From: HGM11416 sp034104345
GTDB taxonomy: Bacteria > Bacillota > Clostridia > Christensenellales > Borkfalkiaceae
Length of the DNA: 64,000 bases
Assembly: GCA_034104345.1 (NCBI GenBank)
Contig: JAXEDY010000030.1
Location: forward strand, 45,836-109,835
Reading direction: 5' to 3'
Shown: in pieces, positions 50,401 through 58,847 of the stretch
Position numbering within the stretch: the stretch's first letter is position 1
How the letters are laid out: each line of letters begins with the position of its first letter
Made by a program: the position numbers and the translations under genes
The notes under the pieces: model-generated
What the model saw: the letters and a program-made list of their open reading frames with translations, nothing else
Told to the model about the DNA's origin: nothing
Database searches by the model: none

Positions 50401-50441
50401 ATAATCGGTTAAAAAAAAAACTATTGCGCCAAGGTAAAAAA

Positions 50442-51038
50442 ATGGGAAAAATTCAATCTAAACTCGACGCGGTTCACGATTACGTTAAAAAATTTCAACA
50501 GCAAAACGGTTATCCTCCTTCGGTGCGCGAAATTGCAAAAGACCTTAACATCAAGTCTACGGCAACCGTGCATTATTACCTTAAAAAACTAGAAGACCGC
50601 GGAATTTTAACCAAAGACGCGGGCAGAAACCGCGCCATTTCGTTAACCGACGAATGCGTTCCGTTCGTATCCGTTCCGCTCGTAGGCACGGTAACCGCCG
50701 GCACGCCGATTTTGGCGGTTGAAAATTTAGACGGATATTATCCACTGCCCGCCGAATTTACGGGTGCGAACGAAGATTCGTTTATGCTGCGAGTAAGGGG
50801 CGACAGTATGATAGCAGCCGGCATTTTCGACGGCGACAAAATTATCTGCCGCAAACAGGAAACCGCCGATAACGGCGAAATCGTCGTTGCTCTTATCGAC
50901 GACAGCGCAACCGTAAAACGCTTTTATAAAAAAGACGGAAAAATTATTCTACACCCCGAAAACAGCGCCCTTTCCGACATCGTTTTAAACGACGTTGTGA
51001 TTTTAGGCAAGGTTACGGGGCTTATGCGCAAATTTTAA
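50442..51038 (+). CDS. lexA: LexA repressor
   Basis: A 198-residue protein from the ATG at 50442 (AAGG upstream); the longer frame of 21 extra codons runs back across the promoter and is rejected. The winged-helix domain reads QQQNGYPPSVREIAKDLNIK followed by STATVHYYLKKLEDRG. The cleavage site is VGTVTAGTP, with Ala-Gly conserved, and the S24 domain has LRVRGDSMIAAGIFDGD (catalytic Ser) and IVVALIDDSATVKRFYK (catalytic Lys). It represses DNA-damage genes until RecA-stimulated self-cleavage. A terminator follows at 51097-51137. Confidence 0.96.
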   Translation: MGKIQSKLDAVHDYVKKFQQQNGYPPSVREIAKDLNIKSTATVHYYLKKLEDRGILTKDAGRNRAISLTDECVPFVSVPLVGTVTAGTPILAVENLDGYYPLPAEFTGANEDSFMLRVRGDSMIAAGIFDGDKIICRKQETADNGEIVVALIDDSATVKRFYKKDGKIILHPENSALSDIVLNDVVILGKVTGLMRKF

Positions 51039-51096
51039 ATATGCGTAAGTTTTAAAACGGAATATAACCCACGTATAAATGTAACCGCATATAATC

Positions 51097-51137
51097 AAAG
51101 GCTTTTCGGTTTTTCGAAAAGCCTTTTTCGTTTTTTA
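51097..51137 (+). terminator. lexA terminator
   Basis: AAAGGCTTTTCG pairs with CGAAAAGCCTTT, followed by TTCGTTTTTTATT. It may also serve the convergent small gene at 51144. Confidence 0.9.
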
Positions 51138-51143
51138 TTAAGA

Positions 51144-51248
51144 TTAAATGTTCACTAAAATCACGGTTATGGCGGCAAGCGCTATCGCCAAAAGAGCATA
51201 AGGTATGGCTTTTAAAAAACCGCCCTGTTTATATTCGTTCTTTTTCAT
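51144..51248 (-). CDS. 34-residue single-span membrane protein downstream of cdaA
   Basis: A short gene supported by a strong AAGGAGTAG RBS eight bases before the ATG at 51248. It encodes MKKNEYKQGGFLKAIPYA, then a hydrophobic helix LLAIALAAITVILVNI and a stop. The polar, positively charged N-terminus and single span predict an N-in inner-membrane micropeptide. It lies 50 bases after cdaA on the same strand, where many Bacillota carry cdaR (ybbR), the membrane partner of CdaA. It has no resemblance to YbbR domains. It may bind CdaA or another membrane complex (inference), or be a non-conserved ORF. Confidence 0.6.
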   Translation of the reverse strand: MKKNEYKQGGFLKAIPYALLAIALAAITVILVNI

Positions 51249-51298
51249 ATTTTCTACTCCTTAAAACAGCGTTAAATTCGTTATGCAACCTTTTTAAA

Positions 51299-52093
51299 TC
51301 AGTTGATCATATCTTGCCAATAGAAGTTGCGAAGTGTATTTTTAAGCATTTCGGTATCGGCATAGCGTTTAAGTTTGCCGCCGTGCGCAACCGATATAAC
51401 TCCCGTTTCTTCGGATACGATAATCGAAGTAACGTTTATGGTTTCGGTTATACCTATGCCCGCGCGATGACGGGTGCCAAGTTCTTTGGGGAGATTCGTT
51501 TCCTGCGACAAAGGCAAAAAGCAGCCCGCAACCTGAATTTGGGTGCCGTTTATAATCATTGCCCCGTCGTGAAGCGGAGTTTTCGGGAAAAATATGCTTT
51601 CGATAAGTTGCGAAGATATATCCGAATTTATCGAAACGCCGCTGTCTAAAATAGCGGTAGGCATATTCGAATTGGATAAAATTATTATAGCGCCCACGTT
51701 GTTTTTCGACATGTTCTGAACGGCTTTTATAATTTCGTTAATGCATTCTTTTGCGTTTTCGCGAAGAGCCGCGCCGTCTAAATGCTTGCCGTCGTGCCCT
51801 TTAAGTTTGCTGTTCCATATCGCGCGCTTAATTTCGGTTGCAAAAATAGCGACTATGGCTATAACGAAAACCATCGGAAACAAAAGCGATAAATACGCAG
51901 GCATGTCGTCGCTGAAATAACTTATAAGCCCCGTTACTAAAGTATACACCACGAAAACGGCGATTATCGTTTTTGCGTTGTTGTTTTTTAAAACGGTTAA
52001 AACGAAATAAAACAATAACGCAAGCCCGATGAACTCGAAAACGTATTCCGTTTTAAAATCCGTAAAAAACTTTTGTAATCTTTCAAAAAACAT
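51299..52093 (-). CDS. cdaA: Diadenylate cyclase CdaA
   Basis: A 264-residue protein. Three N-terminal membrane helices lie at about residues 17-36 (FEFIGLALLFYFVLTVL), 38-58 and 60-85. The DisA_N cyclase domain carries GAIIILSNSNMP, FFPKTPLHDGAMIINGTQ (DGA motif) and LGTRHRAGIGITE (RHR motif), the two signatures needed to make c-di-AMP from two ATP. c-di-AMP controls potassium, osmotic and wall homeostasis. The usual partners ybbR and glmM are absent; a 34-residue membrane peptide gene follows instead. Confidence 0.95.
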   Translation of the reverse strand: MFFERLQKFFTDFKTEYVFEFIGLALLFYFVLTVLKNNNAKTIIAVFVVYTLVTGLISYFSDDMPAYLSLLFPMVFVIAIVAIFATEIKRAIWNSKLKGHDGKHLDGAALRENAKECINEIIKAVQNMSKNNVGAIIILSNSNMPTAILDSGVSINSDISSQLIESIFFPKTPLHDGAMIINGTQIQVAGCFLPLSQETNLPKELGTRHRAGIGITETINVTSIIVSEETGVISVAHGGKLKRYADTEMLKNTLRNFYWQDMIN

Positions 52094-52282
52094 CTTTCAC
52101 CTGAAAAATCGCGCAAAAAACCTCAACGCGACAAAGACTTAATAATTTTTTAACAGCATGATTATAATACAAATTTACCGAAAAATAAAGCGTTTTTTCG
52201 CCATATTTTTTATTTTTTAACTAAACGACGCTATTAATCCGCTTTTTTGTTTTTTAACGGGCGACGCCGCGCGATAAAACTT

Positions 52283-53254
52283 TTAATCGATTAAAATTTT
52301 AAAAACGCACACGAACAGCGCGTTATCCGGCGAAATAAGCCCGCTTTTAAAGCCTGCGTCGCAATTTTCAAAGGCAGATATAACGTTTTTTAGTTTGCGC
52401 GCGCCTATTTTCTTTGCCTGGGCAACGCTTTTTTGCGCCGCATATTCTTTTATTCCCAAATCTTTTGAAAGTTCGGCGTAACTTTTGTTTGAAACGGCGC
52501 AGAAGAAAAGTCTGCGAAAATAATAATAAACCGAAGTAAAAAGTTTTTGCGGATCGGCGTTTTTCGAGAGCATGTCGTTTAATATTTCAAGCGCGCCGTC
52601 TGCGTTTTTCTGCGCAAGTTTTTCGGTCATTTCGTAAATGCGATAATCGGTATCGCGTATAACCACCGCGTCTATATCGGCTTTGGTCGCTTCGGTTTTG
52701 CCATAGCAATAGGCTGCAAGTTTTTCGGTTTCGCCGTACACCCTCGTCATATCGAACAGGCAATACTCGCCTAAAATCCGCGCGTTTTCTTCCGAAACGG
52801 CAATGCCCTGCCGCTTTAAAGTTACCGTAACGTATCTCGCCACAACAGCAGGCGAAGCCTTCGAGCAGTCTACCCTTTCGGCGCACGCTATTTTTCTTAA
52901 ATTTTCGCAAGGGGTAACGTTTACCGTTATTAGCACGCTCGTATCCGAAGGGTTTGCAAAATAGGCTGAAAGCCCTTTGTTTTTAAGGTCGGCTGCGGTA
53001 GGCGCGTAATCGCGCACCAAAACTATCCTTTTTTCACTTAAAAACGGATATTGCATAAGCGCCGAAACAAGCGAGTCGGGGTCGTTTTTTACGTTTACCC
53101 CGTCAAACACGCAAAAATCTATGTCGTTATCGCCCAAACACTTTTGCTTTATTTGTTTAACGGCAAGTTCCCTTAAATACGCGTCGTCTCCGTCTATTAT
53201 ATACGCCGGATAAACTTTTTCAGCCAGCGATTTTTTTAGTTCTTCGATTCTCAT
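52283..53254 (-). CDS. holA: DNA polymerase III subunit delta
   Basis: A 323-residue protein of typical HolA size. It begins MRIEELKKSLAEKVYPAYII, DGDDAYLRELAVKQIK, then MQYPFLSEKRIVLVRDY, ILGEYCLFDMTRVYGETEKL (family E-x-x-K region) and EILNDMLSKNADPQKLFTSV, YYYFRRLFFCAV. Delta opens the sliding clamp in the clamp-loader complex. It follows comEC with a 110-base gap, a common arrangement in Bacillota where comEC-holA-rpsT are neighbours; rpsT is not here. Confidence 0.92.
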   Translation of the reverse strand: MRIEELKKSLAEKVYPAYIIDGDDAYLRELAVKQIKQKCLGDNDIDFCVFDGVNVKNDPDSLVSALMQYPFLSEKRIVLVRDYAPTAADLKNKGLSAYFANPSDTSVLITVNVTPCENLRKIACAERVDCSKASPAVVARYVTVTLKRQGIAVSEENARILGEYCLFDMTRVYGETEKLAAYCYGKTEATKADIDAVVIRDTDYRIYEMTEKLAQKNADGALEILNDMLSKNADPQKLFTSVYYYFRRLFFCAVSNKSYAELSKDLGIKEYAAQKSVAQAKKIGARKLKNVISAFENCDAGFKSGLISPDNALFVCVFKILID

Positions 53255-53364
53255 TTTCGTTTTGTTTCCGGTTTTTATCCGTATGTTGTCTGCCTGCGCC
53301 TTTTCCGCTTATTGCCGGCGCATACTAGTTTAAATAGGTTTTCGGTTTGCGCTGATTACACTTT

Positions 53365-55038
53365 CTATTTTATGGCAAAAAGCACGCATGCGCAACAAAA
53401 TAACGCTGCAAAAAGCATAATTTTTCGTTTCATTTTAAGGTTCGTTACGTCGGAAACGGTTATAAGCGCAAAATAATAAGGCACAGCCGCCGCACCGAAC
53501 GTAAACGGAATTATAAGTTTTTCATAGTTTACGGCGGTTATTATCGCCGATATTGCAGACAGCGCGTTGTCCGGCAGGAAGGATATTATTTTAAACGCGT
53601 TTTCGCCCGCGCCGAGCGCGAAAAGCGGAATTCCTATCAGGCACAAAACCGCCGTAATCTGATAAATTATCGAAATAAGCGGAAGCATAATTAAGTTGGC
53701 GAAAGGTGCGATAATCGACATATAGCCGCACATATCTGTTAAAATCGGCAGCGTTCCGAGTTGCGCCGCAAGGCTTACCGAAACCGATTCTCCAAAAATT
53801 TCGGGCAACGGTTTGCTGCCGCGTTTAAGCACGGGCGAAAGCAAAAATATACCCGATATTGCCGAAAACGAAAGTTGCCAACCCTTATTAAACGCCGACC
53901 GCGGAGAAATAAAAGTTATTATAAGCGCGGCTATCGAAAGCGCAGAAAGTTTGTCGTGCTTAAATCCGATTTGTTGCGAAAGCAGAATTACGGCAAGCAT
54001 TATGAACGCGCGCACACTCGATGACGAAAAACCGCATATTCCGACGTAAAACAGCGTGGGAATCAGCACCAAAGCGCACTTTTTAAAGCGTTTAAATTTT
54101 AAAAGTTTACTAAGCAGCAAAAACAAACTCGAAAACAAGCCGATATGCAGCCCCGAAACGGCAAACACATGCGCCAAACCCGAAAGGCGGAACGCATTTG
54201 CGGTTTCTTCGCTTAAAGCCGACGTATCGCCTACGGTTAAAGCAAGCATAACGCCGTAATTTTGCTCTGAGTAGGCTGATTTTATATATTTTTCGACGTA
54301 AGCGCGGCAATTTTCGAAAAAGTTGCGGTTTTGCCCCGCAACTTTAACCTTACTTTCGCCACTCGCAATATAATAAACGCCGCTTGCAAAATATTTTGCT
54401 TTCGTTTCACCGCCGTCAAGGTCGGTTGCGCGCTTTAAAGTCGCTTTAAGTTGTATCACGTCGTATTTCGAAGGAATAACGCCGTTTATCCGATTTTTAA
54501 AAACGTAAACGTAGGCGGTGCCTTTAAGTTTTTCGCCTCGAGCATAACCGTTCGAAACTTCGAAACAAACCTGATTTCCGTTTACAAATACTCTTTCTAC
54601 CCGCCTGGAAAAATCAACCGTGCCGCCGTAGTTTTTACACGAAAAATAATCGGCGGCGCTTATAAAAGCGCGTATGCCGCCAAGCAAAATCAACGCGGCG
54701 AAAATAACCGCGCAGGCTTTTTTGCTTTTATCTTTTGCGAATTTTAAGGCAAAAACGCAAAGCACCGCGGCGATTACCGCTACCGCCAAAGCAACGTAAA
54801 ACCCGAAATATATCGAATAATAAACGGCGAATATGCCGATAATAAAGCCTATCGCTCCGCTTAAAAACGGGCGGGCGTTAAAAATCGAAAACAAAGGCGC
54901 AAAAAATCGCGGTTTATCTCCGTTATCGTCGGATTTTGCTACAAAATCGGCGGTTTTATTCTTCGATATATCAAAAGTTTCGCCGTAATTTTCGCTTTCG
55001 GGCGCGGTTTTTATTAAGTTTTCGTCACCCTTATCCAT
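53365..55038 (-). CDS. comEC: ComEC/Rec2 competence channel lacking the C-terminal metallo-beta-lactamase domain
   Basis: About 557 residues from the ATG at 55038 (MDKGDEN); an earlier TTG is less likely. After a hydrophilic start come two to three spans (residues 75-130), a DUF4131-type OB region (FSRRVERVFVNGNQVCFEVS) and the Competence domain: FRLSGLAHVFAVSGLHIGLF, GICGFSSSSVRAFIMLAVIL and INRNPRSAFNKGWQLSFSAI-like text with GWQLSFSA. The protein ends directly after the last membrane span (CACVLFAIK). Most Bacillota ComEC proteins carry 200 further residues of metallo-beta-lactamase domain. A stand-alone version is encoded at 12021-13316. Confidence 0.9.
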   Translation of the reverse strand: MDKGDENLIKTAPESENYGETFDISKNKTADFVAKSDDNGDKPRFFAPLFSIFNARPFLSGAIGFIIGIFAVYYSIYFGFYVALAVAVIAAVLCVFALKFAKDKSKKACAVIFAALILLGGIRAFISAADYFSCKNYGGTVDFSRRVERVFVNGNQVCFEVSNGYARGEKLKGTAYVYVFKNRINGVIPSKYDVIQLKATLKRATDLDGGETKAKYFASGVYYIASGESKVKVAGQNRNFFENCRAYVEKYIKSAYSEQNYGVMLALTVGDTSALSEETANAFRLSGLAHVFAVSGLHIGLFSSLFLLLSKLLKFKRFKKCALVLIPTLFYVGICGFSSSSVRAFIMLAVILLSQQIGFKHDKLSALSIAALIITFISPRSAFNKGWQLSFSAISGIFLLSPVLKRGSKPLPEIFGESVSVSLAAQLGTLPILTDMCGYMSIIAPFANLIMLPLISIIYQITAVLCLIGIPLFALGAGENAFKIISFLPDNALSAISAIITAVNYEKLIIPFTFGAAAVPYYFALITVSDVTNLKMKRKIMLFAALFCCACVLFAIK

Positions 55039-55077
55039 ATTTTTCGTTCGTAAAAAATTGTTTTTTATATAAAAGCG

Positions 55078-55106
55078 TTGCAAAATTTATTTGCGTTTGA
55101 TATAAT
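55078..55106 (+). promoter_or_regulatory. Promoter of the 6S RNA candidate
   Basis: TTGCAA (55078-55083) and TATAAT (55101-55106) with exactly 17 bases between, giving a start near 55113. Confidence 0.75.
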
Positions 55107-55112
55107 ATAATC

Positions 55113-55440
55113 GTAACGAGAAACAAATGATTTTTCCGGTGCCTCAGATAAGGCGCGGCAAAAAAATCGCTTAAGCCTGCGGTGTTCGAGGTAGGGTTAA
55201 AGTTAATCCACAATATATAAACGGGAGCAAGCAAAATCGCCGATACGCAAAGCCTACGGTTATTGTCTAAGAGCAGACCGATTACGATAGGAAGTCGGAT
55301 TCGTCGTGCGCGGCACCCACCTGCATTTTTCGCGGGTTATAAATTTACCCTATACGGCACAGGCGGGTATGCAAAAAATTTACGCGTGTAAACGCGCTCG
55401 GCGGAGTTTTCGTTTTTTCGAAAGCTCCGCCATTTTTTAT
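55113..55440 (+). ncRNA. ssrS: Probable 6S RNA
   Basis: A structured, gene-free transcript between a strong promoter and a strong terminator. The core is 55175-55364: GCCTG at 55175 pairs with CAGGC at 55360, and TAGGGTTAA near 55192 with TTTACCCTA near 55344, forming the closing stem. On the 5' side TGTTCG occurs as in E. coli 6S RNA. On the 3' side CACCCACCTGC...GCGGGTT makes the small hairpin of the central bubble, in the same position as CACCTTGAACCAAGGGTT in E. coli. 6S RNA mimics an open promoter and sequesters sigma-A RNA polymerase in stationary phase. The predicted transcript of about 325 bases is longer than the usual 190, so processing is expected. Confidence 0.7.
55400..55440 (+). 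terminator. Terminator of the 6S RNA candidate
   Basis: GGCGGAG (55400-55406) pairs with CTCCGCC (55425-55431), with further pairing inside, followed by ATTTTTTATT. Confidence 0.85.
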
Positions 55441-55536
55441 TGCTTTTTTATCCGATCAAACTTTTTTACCCGAGCGGTTTTTTAACGATTTTATCCGTTC
55501 GTCTAACCTGATAGGTCTCGCCCGAAAACTAAAAAC

Positions 55537-57210
55537 TTATAAATATTTTACGGTGTGAACGGACGTAAATTCTTCGCCCGCTTTAAGCCATATAAGCCCT
55601 TCCTTCTCTTTTATATCGCCGCTTGCGTCGATATAATCGGGATAGTTAAACCACGGTTCGATGCAAACGAATTTATCTGGAACGGGAGAAGTCCACATTA
55701 AAAGGTTTGGCGCGTCGAACGAAAAATCGGCAAGAACTTTGCCGTTTTCGACGAGTTTAACTCTGCGTGAATTTATTTTTACGAAAACTATGGTGTCGTG
55801 GTCGAATTTGTCGCGCGTGAGTTCGAGCGTTTTTCCGCTTCCGAAATCGTCGTAATCGTGATAAATAGTCGCGGTGTCGAAGTCGACCACGTTCGACAAA
55901 AACTTTTCGTCTTTTTCGAAAACTATCTGCTGTCCTTCTCCGATTTCGCCGCCTAAATTAAACGATTCGTGGCTTCCGCACGAAGTAAACATTTCGCAGG
56001 TATCGGTGTTTTTAATTTTAAACGTGGTTTTTACCGAGTCGTTTATAAGTTCGTAGATAACGTAAAATTCGAATTTAAAAGGATAGGCTTTTAAGGTTTC
56101 GGCGTTTTCGGTTAAAAGCAAAACCGCCTTATCATCTCCGTGCTCTACCACCTTAAAATCGCTGTTACGCGCAAAACCGTGCGCGCGGACGTTGTATTCG
56201 GCGCCGTTATAGGTATATTTTTTGCCCTTGAGCGAGCCGCACATCGGAAACAAGACGGGTTGATGCCCTTTCCATGATTTTTCGTTGCCCTGCCACACGC
56301 GCTCTTTGCCGCCCGCAACAACGCTTATAAGCTCGGCCCCGCGCGTGGATATTTTTGCCGTGATCTTATCGTTTTTTATTTCGATATTTTTTATATTTTC
56401 AAGTTCGCTCATATTATCACCCGTTTCCTCGTTTTCTGTTTTTTCGGGATTATTGTTTTTTTTATGCTTTTTCTCTTTTGCTTTGTCTTTCGATTTGCGT
56501 TTGGCTTTTGCGTCGTGAATCATTCGCATCCAATCGGTAAAATGTTCTTCGCCCGCCATAAGCCGCTTTATGTTTTGTCTGTGCGCTATCCATGTCATCA
56601 AAATTATTCCGAACACCATAAGATCCGCCACGATGAAAAACGCCATTCCGTATTCGAAGTTGGGTTCGTGCGCAAATCCGTCGTTATAAAGCCTTATACC
56701 CGCCGCAACAGCCGACGGAGCGGTTGCTATAAACGAGCCGACCGAGCCGATTTCGGTTATTAAAATATACCCTATCGCCAAAAGTGCGAAAATTACGGTT
56801 ACGATGGGTTCACCCACCAGAAACACGCCTATCGTGGTCGCTATGCCCTTGCCGCCCTTAAATTTGTAAACGACGGGGCAAATATGCCCGAGCACAGCAA
56901 AAAAGCCCGCAAGATACTGCGCCATTTCGCCTACTTTCAAAGTGGAATCGCCAAAAACCGCTCCGCCGTAAACCTTTAACGCGATAAACGTGGGCACGGC
57001 CCCCTTTAAAATATCCAAAAACAGCGTTAAAACGCCGAATTTCAGCCCGAACTGGCGGCTCATGTTAAGTGTTCCGGGGTTGCCGCTTCCGCAATCTCGT
57101 ATATCCTTTTTTTTCGATTGTGAAATTAAAATGGCGAAGTTTAAGTTCCCTATGAAATACGAGCATATCGCAATCAATAAAAAACTCCACCACAAGTCTT
57201 TAAAATACAT
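55537..57210 (-). CDS. plsY: Fusion of PlsY acyltransferase with an aldose-1-epimerase-like domain
   Basis: One uninterrupted 557-residue frame. Residues 1-235 are PlsY: IGNLNFAILISQ, CGSGNPGTLNMSRQFG, LAGFFAVLGHICPVVYKF and KGGKGIATTIGVFL, with about six spans; it makes lysophosphatidic acid from acyl-phosphate and glycerol-3-phosphate. Residues 236-266 are a Lys/Glu-rich linker (KAKRKSKDKAKEKKHKKNNN). From Met267 onward is a galactose-mutarotase-like domain: ISTRGAELISVVAGGKERVW, HQPVLFPMCGSLKGKKYTYN, VRAHGFARNSDFKVVEH and LLMWTSPVPDKFVCIEPWF, as in the YihR/LacX group. Met267 is preceded by GAGGAAA, so internal initiation could also give a separate epimerase. No stop lies between the parts. 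Confidence 0.88.
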   Translation of the reverse strand: MYFKDLWWSFLLIAICSYFIGNLNFAILISQSKKKDIRDCGSGNPGTLNMSRQFGLKFGVLTLFLDILKGAVPTFIALKVYGGAVFGDSTLKVGEMAQYLAGFFAVLGHICPVVYKFKGGKGIATTIGVFLVGEPIVTVIFALLAIGYILITEIGSVGSFIATAPSAVAAGIRLYNDGFAHEPNFEYGMAFFIVADLMVFGIILMTWIAHRQNIKRLMAGEEHFTDWMRMIHDAKAKRKSKDKAKEKKHKKNNNPEKTENEETGDNMSELENIKNIEIKNDKITAKISTRGAELISVVAGGKERVWQGNEKSWKGHQPVLFPMCGSLKGKKYTYNGAEYNVRAHGFARNSDFKVVEHGDDKAVLLLTENAETLKAYPFKFEFYVIYELINDSVKTTFKIKNTDTCEMFTSCGSHESFNLGGEIGEGQQIVFEKDEKFLSNVVDFDTATIYHDYDDFGSGKTLELTRDKFDHDTIVFVKINSRRVKLVENGKVLADFSFDAPNLLMWTSPVPDKFVCIEPWFNYPDYIDASGDIKEKEGLIWLKAGEEFTSVHTVKYL

Positions 57211-57393
57211 TCGTTCACCAAATCGATAGTTTTGCCGCCTTTATCGCGGCATGCCATTATCGCGGCATTTTTTATAATTTTTGCTTTTTTTCTTTACTAA
57301 ATATTGTTTTTTCTTTACCAAATCGCAACGCGGCGTTTCACGATGAATAAGCGCGAATCGCTTTTCTCTATAAAACAATACCCGTCTGAGCGT

Positions 57394-58707
57394 TTAGTCG
57401 TCTGTTTTCTGTCTGAAACAAAGCCTTATCGGCGTTCCCGAAAAATCGTAAGAGCGGCGTAAAACGTTTTCTAAATAGCGCTTATACGAAAAATGCACCA
57501 AAGTTTCGTCGTTCACGAAGAAGATAAAGCGCGGCGGATTTACGTCGTCTTGCGTGCAATAATAAATTTTAAGCCGTCTGCCGTTTTTCGAAGGGGGTTC
57601 GGTTGTTCTTATTGCATCGCCCAAAAGGTCGTTTAAAGCGCCGGTGGTTACGCGGCGGCACGAATTTTCATAAGAAAGACGCGCCAAGTCTAAAATTTTA
57701 TCAATCCTTTGCCCGCTTTTAGCCGAAACGTAAACCGAACGGTAATAATCCATAAAGGCAAGGTCGCAATCCAACTTTTTGTTGAACTCGTTAATCGTGT
57801 CGGTATTTTTCTCGATAAGGTCCCACTTGTTCATAACGATGACCGACGGTTTGCCTTGTTCGTGAATATAACCGCAGATTTTTACGTCTTGTTCTGAAAG
57901 TCCTTCTTTGCTGTCTACCACCATAACGCACACGTCGGCGCGGCGAATAGCTCCGAGCGCGCGGATAACGCTGTAATATTCAACGTTTTCTTCAACCGCT
58001 TTTTTCTTGCGTATGCCCGCGGTGTCGATAAGAATATAGTTTTTTCCGTCTATGGTAACGGGTGTGTCGATCGCGTCGCGCGTCGTTCCCGAAATATTCG
58101 AAACTATCGTGCGGTCGAACCCCAAAAGTTTATTCACCAAACTGCTTTTGCCTGCGTTGGGCTTGCCGACCACCGCAACTTTCAACGCTTCGCCCTGCTC
58201 GTCTTCTTCTATTTTGTCGAAGTTCGAGCAAACGGCGTCTAACAAATCGCCTATGCCCGTGCCGTGCTCGCACGAAATGCCGTAAGGTTCGCCAAGCCCC
58301 AGAGCGTAATATTCGACGAGCCGCTCGACTTTATAGTTATCAAGTTTGTTTACGGCGAGAAGAACGGGCTTGCGCGAACGGCGGAGCATGTCCGCCACGT
58401 CGTAATCCGAAGCGGTAAGTTCGGTTTTTACGTCGCACAAAAGCACGATAACGTCGGCGGTTGCAATCGCCGCGTCGGCCTGAGCCTTGATGTGCCGCCA
58501 CATTTCGTCGTCGGATTTAAGTTCTATCCCGCCCGTGTCGATAAGCGTAAAATTATATCCGCACCATTCGGCGTCGGCGTAAATTCTGTCGCGCGTAACC
58601 CCCGGTTTGTCTTCTACTATGGATATTTTTTTGCCCGTTACTTTATTGAAAAAAGTCGATTTTCCTACGTTAGGTCTGCCGACTATAGCTACTATGGGTT
58701 TCGTCAT
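57394..58707 (-). CDS. der: GTPase Der (EngA), ribosome assembly
   Basis: A 437-residue protein with two tandem GTPase domains: the first with VGRPNVGKSTFFNKV, DTGGI and NKLDN; the second, from about residue 175, with VVGKPNAGKSSLVNKL, DTAGIRKKK, NKWDLIEKN and SAKSG; then a KH-like domain near the C-terminus (RRLKIYYCTQDDVNPPRFIF, FSGTPIRLCFRQKTDD). Der is essential for 50S subunit assembly. It lies upstream of the plsY fusion, as der-plsY commonly do in Bacillota, and downstream of the DUF512 gene. Confidence 0.97.
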   Translation of the reverse strand: MTKPIVAIVGRPNVGKSTFFNKVTGKKISIVEDKPGVTRDRIYADAEWCGYNFTLIDTGGIELKSDDEMWRHIKAQADAAIATADVIVLLCDVKTELTASDYDVADMLRRSRKPVLLAVNKLDNYKVERLVEYYALGLGEPYGISCEHGTGIGDLLDAVCSNFDKIEEDEQGEALKVAVVGKPNAGKSSLVNKLLGFDRTIVSNISGTTRDAIDTPVTIDGKNYILIDTAGIRKKKAVEENVEYYSVIRALGAIRRADVCVMVVDSKEGLSEQDVKICGYIHEQGKPSVIVMNKWDLIEKNTDTINEFNKKLDCDLAFMDYYRSVYVSAKSGQRIDKILDLARLSYENSCRRVTTGALNDLLGDAIRTTEPPSKNGRRLKIYYCTQDDVNPPRFIFFVNDETLVHFSYKRYLENVLRRSYDFSGTPIRLCFRQKTDD

Positions 58708-58847
58708 TTTATTTCTCCGTCGTTTTTAAGCGTGCGTTCTCGTCTTTCGGAATTTTTTGCTTTTTCTGCGTTCAGACTTTTGCTTTCGGCTCGCTTTTGC
58801 GTAGTCTTCTTTATCTTTGTGTTTTTATAATTACATGCCGATTCATG

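Noticed and set aside
55113..55440. Signal recognition particle RNA, tmRNA or RNase P RNA as alternatives to 6S RNA
   Set aside because: The SRP GGTCCGGAAGGAAGC-type motif, the tmRNA tRNA-like ends with tag codons, and the RNase P GAGGAAAGTCC core are all absent.
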